A DNA stretch of 64,000 bases from Marsupella aquatica. Lineage: Eukaryota > Marchantiophyta. The notes below the pieces were generated by a model. The model was not told the DNA's origin and made no database searches. It saw only the letters and a list, made by a program, of their open reading frames with translations. This document shows, in pieces, positions 10,953-21,690 of this stretch (within the stretch, counting starts at the first letter, position 1; each line of letters starts with the position of its first letter). The translations under genes and the position numbers were made by a program. The DNA is taken from contig OZ316898.1 of the NCBI GenBank assembly GCA_973895155.1, positions 13,206,001 through 13,270,000 of the forward strand. Reading direction: 5' to 3'.

Positions 10953-11059
10953 GAATCCAAAATGGCATACGCCGTATCCCTGCTTTGGATTCAAGTCATT
11001 TTTTCCCATTTTAAAAATCTAAAATCTGGGTTATTAGAGGGAATACTAATTCAGTATCC
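10953..11059. repeat. Element A right-hand palindromes
   Basis: A full 40-bp palindrome lies at 10,953-10,992 (core GGCATACGCCGTATCCC). A short form, GGAATACTAATTCAGTATCC, lies at 11,040-11,059 just before Copia coding sequence. A similar GGGAATACTAATTGGGATCC string starts at 35 near the left edge of the window. Confidence 0.75.
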
Positions 11060-11065
11060 AACACT

Positions 11066-11664
11066 TTTTTGCCTTACAATAGAATTTTTTTCCGCTGCGG
11101 GCAAAACGAGCGGGTCACTATGTTTACAGCTTATTTGGTAAATTTCTCTCCATCAAGTTCTATTGGATTCAAGACGCCATTTGAAATGAGGTACGGGTGT
11201 CCAGCAGATTACTCACATCTAAGGATTTTTGGATGTGATGCTTATGTGCTTACACCTTCCCAGCTTCGATCCAAGTTGGAGTCCAAGTCAAAGAAGTGCA
11301 TTTTCCTTGGCTATCAAAAAGGTGTGAAGGGTTATAGGTTATGAGATCCAATAACCTGTAAGCTATATGTCAGTAGAGATGTGTCCTTTAATGAATCCAT
11401 ATCATCAAAGGAGGGGGAGAATTCTCAGGACTCCCATACTGACAAGGGGAAATCTCCCATCCCGGACCGGGTTGAGGGGGAGATTAGTCATGATGATTTT
11501 TATGACAAGAGAGATGGAGAAGCTCCGGGCATGGAGCTAGTTCTTGTGATGGAACAAGAGGAGTAAATTGTTGTTGGGGTACCTCAAATTCAGCCAGCAG
11601 TAGCAGCAGATCAGCCTGAATCATCTACTAGAAGAACTTTCAGTCGTTCTATTAGAGCTCTTAC
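11066..11664 (+). pseudogene. Copia retrotransposon polyprotein, integrase C-terminal part
   Basis: The frame reads FTAYLVNFSPSSSIGFKTPF and, further on, HLRIFGCDAYVLTPSQL and KCIFLGYQKGVKGYRL, which is the typical C-terminal stretch of a Ty1/Copia integrase. An in-frame TGA at 11,342 stands where the family has Arg (YRL-stop-DPITCKLYVSRDVSF). Coding resemblance continues to RTFSRSIRAL near 11,660, where element B begins. The 5' part (gag, protease, integrase core, 5' LTR) is absent and was probably displaced beyond the window by element A. Confidence 0.85.
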
Positions 11665-11686
11665 ATCACTATTTTCATTAAAACTG
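11665..11686 (+). repeat. Element B left terminal inverted repeat
   Basis: 22 bp, ATCACTATTTTCATTAAAAC then TG, preceded by TTAC. It matches the right end with a single mismatch. Confidence 0.85.
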
Positions 11687-11719
11687 TACTTTTAAAAGTC
11701 CAAAATATGAACCCTAAAG

Positions 11720-12120
11720 TTGTTTTTTTTGGGCCAAATTTCTTTTAAATCATTCCCAAATTTTATTTTATTTTAGCCCAAATATGCACTTTTGAATGCC
11801 CAAATTTTTGTTTTTTTCACCCAAATATTTAATAATAACTTAAATCATATATTCTAATTAATTTATAAATTAAAATAAATTTGATTCAGTCCAAAAATCA
11901 GAGGCCAATACCACTCAAACCATAGATTAAAAATATCTATGATGATAAATCAAGGGTCATAATGAGATTGATCCACAATATAATTAATAAATTGTCCAGT
12001 CCAGTGAGAGAGCCTCACACTAAGCATATTCTAATTGTTTACTTTATCCTACATGTTCCAAACATATCCTTTGACATAATATGAATGCACAATTCAGGGT
12101 AGGCACTAGAGCAACCCTAT
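11720..12120. repeat. Element B left subterminal AT-rich region
   Basis: Repeated CCCAAATTT/CCAAATTT/CCCAAATAT words occur between 11,735 and 11,835. The same words, in the same strand sense, recur at 21,490-21,655 near the right end, as expected of transposase-binding subterminal repeats. The rest is AT-rich without a gene. Confidence 0.55.
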
Positions 12121-12372
12121 CTCCTAATGATCAAGACAAAACTCATTTGAACAAGAAAGTCTGCTTCCTGATCTATCATAGCGGATGTCACGGTTGCAAG
12201 TATCTCTCGCATGATGGTTCTTAAACTTATTGGTGAGATCCCTAGTTCTTAGAACTTTCCAAATAAAATGCCTTCTATTTTGTCTATGAGGACCAGAATA
12301 GTTGTCTCCAAGTATAGCATTTGCAATTTCTTCGATCTCATCCGTGGTCCACATTTCTAGTGGTGGGTAATG

Positions 12373-13449
12373 CTACACCTCCTCCTTTTCGTCCCAAGGA
12401 ATCTCTTCAGGAGTCACATCCAAGATGGTTCCAAACTCCTTATGGATACAACAACAATCTCCCCACTTCACCTCCAAAAGAGCATAGATGGCAACATGAT
12501 CCTCCTTGCTTGTTAATAAATTGAACATAGACCACTTTGGATTGTTGATAGTGATATAATGTTGAACACAGTAGGCCTTTCTCAATTTGCAAAGATACGG
12601 CCATAATATCTCGGGCAAAAAAGTGTCATTCAAAGCTGTGTGAGTAAATGGATTTGGAAACAATCCATTCAAGTCATAATTCAAAAATGCCTTCAATGGA
12701 GAATCATCAATAAGAACTGTATTAGAAGCATCATATTTTTCTGGAAAACGGTCCCAAATGGTTTGCAGATTCTTCAAAAGTAAGTTGGCCTTCCCGTCTG
12801 TTATATCTGGCCTTTGGATGCAACTATCAAAGGTATCTTCTTGAGTAAAGACAAACTTGAACTTCTGTCGCTCCTCCTCAGTGAAAATCATCTCCATTAA
12901 GTCCATTGTTTTTGGCCTCCTCGCACAGGTCCAAATTGTGACGTCAAAAGCCATGAAAGCTGCATATAGCAATTCATGGAGGTAGGGGCGCTCCACATAC
13001 ATGAAATTAAACCCTCCACGTCTCCCCCAGTGCACACCACGTAAACTTGTCTGATTTCGCCATGGTCCTGAGCTTATGGTCTTAATGCAATCCCAACAAA
13101 TCTTGTTAAGATCAAGAACCAAGAGCTTTCGCCGGATCGAAGAGTGTAGTATTGGAGTGAAGTCTGGAAACATTAAAATAAGCCCTTAGTCAATGTGACT
13201 CAAAGTTTAAACAATTACTACCGAGGAAAAATCTCAAAATTTGAAATCAAACAAACTTTGTTATAACATTTGAAGGAGAGAGGAACGACCCTGGGGCGAC
13301 CCTCCTAGAAAAACAATTATATTCAAAATTTGCTATTTTTTAGATCCAAGGTATACCTGGGTCAAACCCTTCCTCCACAGCAACGCTTTCCGAGGGAATG
13401 CCATTAAAATCATTTGAGGAAGGAGATTTTACGATGCAACTTTGGTCTG
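12373..13449 (-). CDS. FCP1/NIF-like HAD-family protein, element B cargo
   Basis: The main exon runs from an acceptor at about 13,167 to a stop at 12,373. A short upstream exon, 13,449-13,356, is bounded by TTACAG and GGTATACC signals. The protein has HAD features of the NLI-interacting/CTD phosphatase group: motif I LLVLDLNKICWD, the YVERPYLHELL segment, motif II IWTCARRP and motif III NTVLIDDSPLKAFLN. The canonical DxDx(T/V) is replaced by DLNK: the first Asp is kept but the second is Asn, a change I also associate with some plant NIF-like proteins, so phosphatase activity is doubtful. A downstream open piece at 12,354-12,124 could be a further exon. Elements A and C have no such gene. Confidence 0.65.
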
Positions 13450-13576
13450 TAAAAAAGTATATTATTACAAAATAAAGCTTAGATTGTCATTAAAATACCA
13501 AGAACCAAAGAAAAGGCTAATAATTTCCGATGTTAAAATGCCCAAATTCATCTATCGTTTGATCACCTAGAACACT

Positions 13577-15769
13577 CTATATCTCAGAGTTGATGCCACC
13601 GGGAAGTTGCTCTTCAAAGGATGGGGGTGCAAAAATTGGGCTCAATCTCAAGTTCATTTTTTTGTAATCTGATTTTTCCATTATCTTTGGACCTTCGTCT
13701 AGTGATTCTATCATTCCAACCTTTGGTCCATTTCTCCATATGAAATGAGTTGCACGACGGACTGTTTTCATATATCTAGTCCTGCCTATCTCGGATCCAG
13801 AATTTTGTGAAAATGATAATACTACAAGGCTTCCTGAAGAAGCACTTGTAAAAACCAATTTACTCCCTGATGAGCAATATAGAGGAGACAGGGGAGGAGT
13901 TGAAGCACCTGCCTTCTCTTCTTCATGTGCTACGGTCTCAGGCACTTGGCGATCATCCTCCTTTGCAAGTGCAATGTCTGGCATTTCTTCAAATTCTACT
14001 CCTCCAATATTGCCTAGATCACCTGCGGTTGCCTTCCATTGTGCGTCCAATGTGGACGATGTAAGATCTGGGTCCGATTGGTGCATCCAATTCTCTACAC
14101 CAGCAAAGGGATTTTTTGGTGGGTCGCCCTCAGGTCGACCCACAACATCTGTCAACCCCACACCAAAGTAGGGAGTACCTACCACTTGTGTTCCACGGTC
14201 ATCCAAATTTCTGGTGACCCTGTCGTCTGTCGTGACCCAATTCTCCTTCCTCAATCTCATCTTCACCCTGCTCTACGCCTTCTTTGGCGCCAACACGCTC
14301 GAAAACCACATCGCAGGATCTGCCAAATTTGGAACCACCCATCCCATGACTCGTTATGGAAGGAACCTTCTCGAAGAGAACCCTTCCATATGCTTGAGTG
14401 AAATCATATTCGTCCTCAGTGTCTGAATACGCAAAGCATTCTCTGAAACACAACAAGGACACCTTCATAACCTGTCCTCCCGAGAAAAAGTCAAGGATAG
14501 TTTCCCCTTCAGTTAAAAAAAATTCAATAATACTCTGCAGTATACATTTTGGCTTAGCGTGAATATTCACAAAGCCACCTCTACTTCCCACCATCTCAAA
14601 CATGGGAGCCTTTTGCAAGAAATCTCCAATGTGAAATGTCGCAGTTGACTCGGCCTCTGTCTCCTTACTTGTCTTACTCTTATTCTTATCTCGCTTCTCC
14701 ATCTTGTCTCCCACTTGGAAATTAGGGTCTATCGCCAAATTGTAAGAAAATTGGCAATTAAATCCAGGCCTGAACACTTGCTTCCAATCAAATTTCTCCT
14801 CAGTGGTGATTCCTGCAAAGATTATCTCCTCCATACCACAATTGAAAAGTAAGCCCTCTGGAACTGGTGTATCACTCCGTCGATAGCTCCCGTAATCAAC
14901 GTGGATGTCCATTCCCTTTTCATGCTACAATTTCCTAAGGGCACTCAAAATGTTTGCAGCAAGTGGCCCCGGATGCACAGTCATGACAACAACAATTGTT
15001 GGATTTCTTGGAAGATCCACAATGTATTGCAGTAATGCAATAATTTCAGAATCAGTCCAAACATGTTGTCGGAGCCCCTACTGAAGTCAACAATGGCAAG
15101 AGGACACAAAGGCGAAGGCTCTTGTAGCATCTCCGGCCTGGTCGTCTTCATCAAATTATCACTAAAAAATGTCAAGAAAGGCTCCATGCGGGAACGACCA
15201 ATCCCACCAAATTCTTTACAATACAACCCATCTAGTCTAACCATCAGACTTTGCGCGAAACTCTCCTTGACCACGTTCTTCTTCAACAAATTGTTGAGGT
15301 AAACCTCACCCGTTGCTCTCCTCAACTTTGTCATCTCAAGCTCAGATTTCAAGGAAGGCAACAACGTCACTAGAGACTCCCAAGATGTGCCAACAGGAAA
15401 CTTCTCACGATACATTTCCACAAAATAGCCAGTAATGATAGTTCTCAGTTTGGACATTATCTTGATTGTAAGTGCCAAGTCTCTCATTGCGACAAGCTCT
15501 GATTTGTTGGTGATATCCTTCTTCATCAAGGCACGCTCCTCTTGAACGTCCTTCAAGATCTCAATTATTTGTTCACTACTAATCTCTCCTTCAAAGCATC
15601 GAAAGGTATCGGGAACAATCGATTTTGGGGGTCTTGGCCCTCCATACCCACCAGCGCCATCTTGGAGCTTCTCACTCAACCATTCTCCACACACATTCCG
15701 CCATAATTCAAAGAGCTCATCCTCGGCAAAAAGTAACCAATAAATGCTCTTCAAGCTTGACTTCCCCAT
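13577..15769 (-). pseudogene. Element B DNA methyltransferase-like gene, frameshifted
   Basis: An N-terminal helical part starts MGKSSLKSIYWLLFAED and leads to LCPLAIVDFSRGSDNMFG near 15,085. A frameshift near 15,055 is needed to continue as TDSEIIALLQYIVDLPRNP, the expected frame up to 14,925. An in-frame TAG there is followed by MDIHVDYGSYRRSD. The C-terminal part has the motif X/I region HAKPKCILQSIIEFF then ILDFFSGGQ near 14,490. Order and spacing match the beta-class methylases of A and C. However, motif IV is VDFS rather than DIPY and motif I lacks GSG, so catalysis is unlikely even without the frameshift. The region 14,266-13,577 gives an acidic, Ser-rich tail. Confidence 0.6.
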
Positions 15770-15879
15770 TGTGACCTTTGCCAGGGAAAACCAATAAATT
15801 CTGCATATCCAATGGACTTGACATTAGTTTCAGGGTACAATGCATATGGTAGAAAGTTTATATCTAGATGTTTGAAACG

Positions 15880-16130
15880 GGCTAGGCCGCTTTGCCCTAA
15901 GGGCGAGGCAAACTTCTGCATCCAACCGCAATTGACAGAAATGGAACTCAAGCAATATTCTTAGAGAGACTAGTCCAGGTTGCCTCACCCTCAGGGCAAG
16001 GCAAGCATTTGCTTTAATATTCTAACCAAGGAAAACAAGACAAGGTAGCCTCGCCCTAAGGGCGAGGCAAACCTCTACCCCAATCTTTAATCAAAGGGAA
16101 TCAAGAATAGATTGCCTTGCTCAAAAATGT
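15880..16130. repeat. Element B palindrome cluster
   Basis: A perfect 21-bp palindrome at 16,048-16,068 has arms GCCTCGCCCT around a central A. Related copies are centred at 15,899 (GCCCTAAGGGC core) and 15,992 (CACCCTCAGGGC). A half copy, TTGCCTTGCTC, lies near 16,113. A variant, GCCTCGCCCTTGGGG, lies at about 17,730. AGGCAAAC-type flanks recur. The cluster sits between coding pieces of the minus-strand ParB/methyltransferase region and is probably intronic. It does not resemble the palindromes of A or C. Confidence 0.75.
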
Positions 16131-16244
16131 ACCTGATAGTTTTTCCTGTCTGTATTTTGATTGGTCTCAATCCCTGGACGCGGCGGTTTCCCGCACTCCT
16201 CAAATTGCCTTCTTGCATAAACAATAGTCTCTAAAAAACAAGAC

Positions 16245-17625
16245 TTAAATTGCAATATTATTCACAGCGTTCGATAAACTTGAATGCTCAACCAAAATTG
16301 TCTTCGGAGTGAGGTCAGATAGGATCCTTTCTTTCCTATACTTTAGTTTGTTGGCTAGATCTGTCAACTTGGCATCAGTGTCGGCCCACCCTTGGATCCA
16401 TTGGGCAGCTCTTGCAGAATGCTGGCCACTGATGGCAAGGAATTGGATCTCCTGCTTCTTCACACCAATCAAAAACTCTTTCCTATCTTGAGGTGTGTTG
16501 TCATAATGAAGCAACTGTTGAGTGCTCTCATGATACGGAATCAAATCAGCAACTTGTGGTTCCTGTCCAGGGTTTTTCATCATAGACTTGGATATCTCCA
16601 TTGCATGCGAATGATTGAACATTCGATATACAAAAACAGATGGCAGAATAATACTTTTGACAAGAATATCAAAAATTTCGCTGATGCCAAAAGTATAATA
16701 TTGCTCAATATTACGCAAAACTTCTTGGCCTTTGAGCACATCATCTTCTTTGGGTCCTTCTGTTGGACACCTATCATCCTCTGGATGCAAGACAAAGTTT
16801 GATGTCAACGCTCGCATTGGTTTTGATCTTGCAACCTTTGCCTTCTTTGTCTGCTTTTTCTTTGGACCCTCATCGTCATCCTTTTTTGAAGCCATCTTCT
16901 TGCAGCGTGAAGTCCTAGATTGTTTCTCTTCTTGCACAACTGGCTCTCAAAGCTTCCGTTTCTTCTCTGTCTTTGATTGCGCGCTTCTTTCCATTGTCTT
17001 CTTTCTCTCTTTTGCCTTATATATGCTTTGCTTCTTTTTTCTTCATCTCTGAAATCCACGTCCGGCACGCGGCCTCTTGAAACTCTGGACAAAAAATGAA
17101 ACTCTTGTCGATTGCCTGCTCATATGAGAAATGTGCCTTCTCAATCATCCTTTGAACTCTCCAAGTAGACGGAGGGTCCACACTATCTGGATTGTCATGC
17201 ATGTGTTTCTTTACATATAGAAATCCGAACACCAGGTCAACTCCACTTATTTGAGAACGAGTCTTCTCAAACATCTGATCAATTGTTACCCCATCCGGGA
17301 AGAATCCCATATCAGCTACGCTTATCTCCAATCGAGCCATCCACTCAACATTAAGTAAAGTTGAGTAGAGTTTTATTGGCACAAGAAGTCTCATCCACTG
17401 GGATTTCTCACTGGAAATAATTGTTGCATTACGGTTGTTGTCTGTGTTCACAAGGATGACAGGACCTAGAGTAACAATTGTCTTGCGGTCATTCAATGAT
17501 TGACTTGTGAGGCCCCTGAAACAAATCAAGAGACTGCCTTCCACCGACACCCCAACTTCTAGTGCCCATCTAAATCCTAGAGTATCTTGGCCAGGGAAAA
17601 CAAAGTCCTTGATATCCTCGTCCAT
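16245..17625 (-). CDS. Element B ParB-like protein
   Basis: The piece 17,625-17,017 starts MDEDIKDFVFPGQDTLGF and covers an unidentified N-terminal domain. The piece 16,937-16,245 starts in a Lys-rich linker (KKKQTKKAKVARSKP). It contains a ParB/sulfiredoxin-type box, FLAISGQHSARAAQWIQ, near 16,425, the position equivalent to GGNHGARAK in A and GGNHSACAK in C. The two overlap in coordinates only through an intron or frameshift near 16.9-17.0 kb that I could not fix. Downstream the gene probably continued into the helical/methyltransferase region at 15,951-13,577, as in A and C. It is transcribed away from the transposase gene, whose ORF starts only 56 bp away, so a shared bidirectional promoter is likely. 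Confidence 0.55.
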
Positions 17626-17681
17626 AATATTTAACTCTGGCTTCTCAAGATTTTTTCCTGATAAAAAACATTGAAAACAAA

Positions 17682-18650
17682 ATGGTCAACATCATATTTT
17701 TAACATTGAATATGGAAAACTTTGAAGGTGCCTCGCCCTTGGGGCCCCAGGATACTATACAGAACATTTGTCTGGGGGATAATCGAATTGGAGTATTGAT
17801 CAAAAAGTGCTTTGAGGGATCGCGTCAACTTCCATTTCCTTCACTAAAATTTTCTACATTGGCTGAGGTAGTTGACTCCTGCGTGATTTGGGATTGTGCA
17901 TTGGCATACTTGGGGTCATCAACTCTTCGCCGAAGAATCAATGTCGATGATTTCTCTTTGGCTAGAGATGCTGGAAATGATAAATCCAAATCTGACGCGA
18001 GGGTTGAAGAGGAGGTGTTCAAGGAAGGAGATGAAGTTCAGATGTTCATTTTTGATCAGTTGGTTGCAAATGGAGTCATTTTCAAGACAAATCCGATGGA
18101 TATTTGTCATACTGAAAGACTAGGTGTTGGTCGTATCAGTATACGAATATCTGATATTGTTAAGGGAAATCAAAAATTGCCATACTCGCACCTTGGAGCT
18201 GATACAATAGAAGAGGCCTTGCATACCTGGGTCATGTGGGATGTTGCACATGTTTCTAGAAAAGGCACTCTACAAGATTCTGGCGTGTCTGGTAGCGCAA
18301 ACATATTCAATGATCTTCCATTAAAAGATTTTACACTACGTTCCAACTGGATGGCAGAGGAGGTTGATTTGTATGACGCTTCTCGTTGTTGGAAGGTTGC
18401 AACAGGTGTTATCACTGTCTCATTTGAAACAGGTGCCACTGATGATGAGCTTCTTGGTGCAGATCATGTGGGTGTTGCTGTTGTGACTATCAATGATCCT
18501 GAATTATTTCCAAATATCCGTGTTGGTACCCCCGGCTTGGTGAGGAGGGATACCATGGAATGTCAAGTGACAAAAAAACAAGTCATATCTTTAATCTCTT
18601 TGGGTGTAGAGAGGAGCAAGTCAAGAGAAAGGGATTTTTTGTTCTAAAGG
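17682..18650 (+). CDS. Element B transposase gene, N-terminal part with three repeated domains
   Basis: The open frame begins MVNIIFLTLNMENFEGASPLG and runs to 18,647. Three similar units can be seen. The first contains CLGDNRIGVLIKKCFEG, LPFPSL and VIWDCA. The second contains GVIFKTNPMDICHTERLGVG, KLPYSHL and VMWDVAHV. The third is GVITVSFETGATDDELLGA with VAVVTINDPELFPNI. The pattern (short beta-rich unit ending in an IxWDxA word) resembles the DUF8039-type repeats seen in plant transposon proteins; this is a recollection, not a search result. The frame ends just where the next, frameshifted piece supplies GRVVCKDAFIKMHG, so it is probably the N-terminal part of the transposase. Confidence 0.5.
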
Positions 18651-21080
18651 GACGTGTGGTTTGTAAAGATGCATTTATTAAAATGCATGGGTTCAGTACA
18701 ACAAAGTATTATGACTACAAAAATCAATACGAAGCCGGTTGCACAATTGGTTCCATGGAAATCAGGGACAACGGAAGACACGATCAAGCACTTTGCACAC
18801 TCGCGCCTTGTTGGAGTCCATTTTAATCCAAGATGGGGAACCAATGCCACATCTTCCCTATGGTGGGTCCAACGGCACCGACACTATTGAATATTGGCTC
18901 CCATCTTGTTTTACTAAGAAAGAGATTTTCCAAGAGGTGTTTACCAAGATGGAATTAGATGGGTTTGCTAAGGTTACTGAAGTTACTATGTACAACATCT
19001 GGAAAAACTCATTTGATAATTTTGACTTTCACAAGGGAAGTGCATTTGCCAAGTGCACATTTTGCACTGAGTTCAAAGATCAATTGATGTGGGAGAAGAG
19101 AAAAAAAGAGCGTGCAAAGATTGAAGAGAAAAGAGTGCGACATCTTTGTGAACAAATATCAAGAAGATATGTTTACTATGCTCATAGGGTTCTTGCAAAG
19201 AAGGATCCTCAAAACTATCTTTGCATTATTCACAATAAGATGGATCAAGCCAAGACTTGGATTCCTAGGTTGGTCCCCACTTCAAAATCCCTCTCTGGTA
19301 GTGGTCAGCCTCTGCCTATTGCTCTTACTGGGATGTTAACCCATGGAAGAGATCCTGAAGTGTATGCACATTTCAGTTTGACTAAACTTTGGCCTGGAGA
19401 TGCAGACTTTACTGTAACATCTTTGGCCAAATGCCTTGAGTTCGAGATTTGGAAGATTACACAGGAAACAAAACTGGAGACCTTCTTGAAGGATTGAATT
19501 GGAATGCAACTAGGCAAGCAACTAGGCCAATATTTCAGTCCCTTCTAGACTTTGAAGCATTTTTGGTCGGTTACTTGGAACCCAAAAATGTTTCAATTGT
19601 TCGATTTCAAGGCATTGAAGATGGTCAGGAGACTCAAAAATCAAGCACAGTGGATGTTGGTTCTAGGGATGATCTTGAGACTACTAGGGGCTCTTTCAAG
19701 CCCTTACCAAGGCACCTAACGTTGCAGATGGACAATTCAGGGAAAGATAACAAAAATCAGTATGTGATGACATTTTGCACTGAGCTTGTTAGCATGGGGG
19801 TGTTTGAAACTGTGCAAATGTCATTCCTCATGGTTGGCCACACCCATGAAGATGTGGATGCATTATTTTCTCAAGTATCCAAACAGGTCAGATACAAAGA
19901 GGTTGCTACCCTCTTGGGGTTGATGGCTGACGTTTGGGAGTGTGAAAGCATTCATCATGTACCACGATTGATTCAAGAGGTTGCATCTTACAAGGAGTAT
20001 TTGAAGACTTTCCAGGTGAAAGAGATAGAAGGTCACTCAAAACCAATAGCATTTCTTTTCTCCATGAGGGATAATGTGCCAGTGTATCAATATAAAGCAC
20101 ATGTCAAGCAACCTTGGCTTCCGGCAATGGGGAGGTCCATTTGGAGAACTGATCCCATCACAAATGCGCTCATTTTACCGGAAGGCCAACCATTTGCAAA
20201 ACCTATATCTGGGGATGTACAAAAGAAGGCCGGAGAAATCATCCCATTCCTTAATCGCTATATTGATTTCTTGAAGAAAAGTTGTAAGGATGAGACCTCT
20301 ACAGCATATCGAGAGAGATTTCCTCTGGTCAAATATTGGGAGAATCTTGTGCAAGCACTGTCCGAGAAACTTACAATAGAAGGGGAGGGGGAAAGACAAT
20401 TGCCATTGACAACTGATTTTTGGCCAAAGACTAACCATGGCACAGGTTACAAGATGATTTTGGGGACATCTCAACCGTCAAGTGAACCTTCTCAAAATCC
20501 AGAGATGATGGACCTTCAAAATGAGTACATGGAAGAGATGGAAGATCAAGCTGCACCCTTTGTTGGTGCACGACAAGAGCGAGAACCTGCACGTTGGATT
20601 CCTCTACAAGATATTCAAGAAGGTCACTTTGTATTTTTACATCCAGAGGATGAATGGGAACAGGAAAATGGCAAAAGGCGTTTCTGGTTGGTTCGAGCTT
20701 TGGGTGGCATGGATCCAAACCATGAGGTTCCCTCAACAGAATTTCAACATATTGAAGGGTCTTTGTCAAAGTCTGTTCAAAGCATTCCTAAGAGGAATGC
20801 TCCTATGTTCCAAGTACAATGGTGGAGGCCTAAATATGGTAAGCATGATGCAAAGGATGATGTTCGATATGAATGTTGCTTTCAGACCACTAAGACTTGG
20901 GAGCTGGATCCTGGGTTTGACAATGTTGCTCAAAGTTGGCAGTTTGCAAATTCTACAATGTATGGGTTTAAGTCAGGTGCTAAAGAACAAAATATTATGG
21001 ATAGAGGTTTGACAATTCCCAAGAATGTTTTGAAAACTCTCAAATTTACATGGAAGGTATTGATGAGTAGATTGATATAG
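18600..21080 (+). pseudogene. Element B transposase-like gene (DUF7869-type), frameshifted
   Basis: The coding path crosses at least two frame changes (near 18,740 and 19,470). The first piece has a DNA-binding-like segment, KGRVVCKDAFIKMHGFS, equivalent to RDVCRKAFKMVFCVG in element C. A Cys segment, AFAKCTFCTEF, follows. The core motifs are YLCIIHNKMDQAKT (near 19,229), LQMDNSGKDNKN (near 19,726) and GHTHEDVDALF (near 19,837). The C-terminal half (19,900-21,080) carries conserved Trp-rich patches (ARWIPLQD, FQVQWWRPKYG) like those ending the A and C proteins. The family signature is clear, but this copy is strongly diverged from A and C, which are closer to each other. Confidence 0.7.
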
Positions 21081-21690
21081 CAGGTCACAAGTCTCCACTC
21101 AAATGACTTGTGATTAGAGGGTTGAGTTGATTTCCATGAGTTTGTCTAAAGTGAGAGAACAAGTCTGACAATCAAATTAATATTCTATGATCTCTCAAAG
21201 TTATTGAATTATGGACTTTAAGTTATTGAATGAACTTTCTTATAATTATTATTTTATTTGTCTTAGTACAATTTAATTCTAGAAAATGATGCCATTGATA
21301 TCATTCCTTCTAATAGGTTGTATATCATTCTAGTTAACTTTGTCTAGACAGTATAGTCATTCTAAGACAAACTTGCTTACTTAGTTAGATATCTTACCCA
21401 AGCTAAATGTCTTTAATATAGATGCTATCCAAGCTTATATGTTATTACTAGATTCTATCTATTTTCCAGCCAAATGAACACTTTTGTCACCTAAATGTTT
21501 TTTAATATCATCCAATTTAATATTTAATTTTCCCAAAATTTCATTTTTTATCCCCAAATTTATATTTAATGATGCTTGAATTTTCATTTTTCATCTTCCA
21601 AATTTACAATTTTCATACCTAAAACTATGTTTTTAAATCTCCAAATTTCCCTATATCCTTTATAATTTCAGTTTTAATGAATATAGTGAT
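21081..21690. repeat. Element B right subterminal region and terminal inverted repeat
   Basis: AT-rich sequence with CCAAATTT words at 21,530-21,655 ends in the 22-bp inverted repeat at 21,669-21,690 (CAGTTTTAATGAATATAGTG then AT). TTAC follows as the target duplication. Confidence 0.8.

Larger units (their letters stand above)
1..11065. mobile_element. Element A: large DNA transposon with ParB-methyltransferase cargo (left end outside window)
   Basis: This block carries a plus-strand transposase-like gene (about 1.8-3.6 kb). On the minus strand it has an Ulp1-like protease, a ParB-DNA methyltransferase gene and an unidentified gene. About 18 copies of a 39-bp palindrome are scattered through its introns and promoters. 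The same gene set recurs in elements B and C. The right limit is inferred: Copia integrase coding sequence resumes at about 11,066, so A appears to have inserted into that retrotransposon. The left limit and terminal repeats lie outside the window or are not recognisable. A short Ser-rich exon at 37-675 on the minus strand faces away from the transposase, which suggests an internal inversion or a second partial copy. Several in-frame TGA/TAG codons show that this copy is decayed. Confidence 0.7.
11665..21690. mobile_element. Element B: complete 10.0-kb DNA transposon with ParB, methyltransferase and HAD cargo
   Basis: Both ends are visible. The left terminal inverted repeat at 11,665-11,686 begins ATCACTATTTTCATTAAAAC, and the right one at 21,669-21,690 is its reverse complement with one mismatch in 22. 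Flanking copies of TTAC (11,661-11,664 and 21,691-21,694) look like a 4-bp target duplication. The element splits a Copia polyprotein. Minus-strand genes fill the left part (HAD-like protein, methyltransferase, helical protein, ParB-like protein). The plus-strand transposase-like gene fills the right part, divergent from about 17.65 kb. Subterminal CCCAAATTT-type repeats lie at both ends. Frameshifts in the methyltransferase and transposase show that this copy is decayed. Confidence 0.85.

Noticed and set aside
11059-11066. Exact right end and target duplication of element A
   Set aside because: No inverted partner is visible because the left end is outside the window; only the resumption of Copia coding marks the limit.
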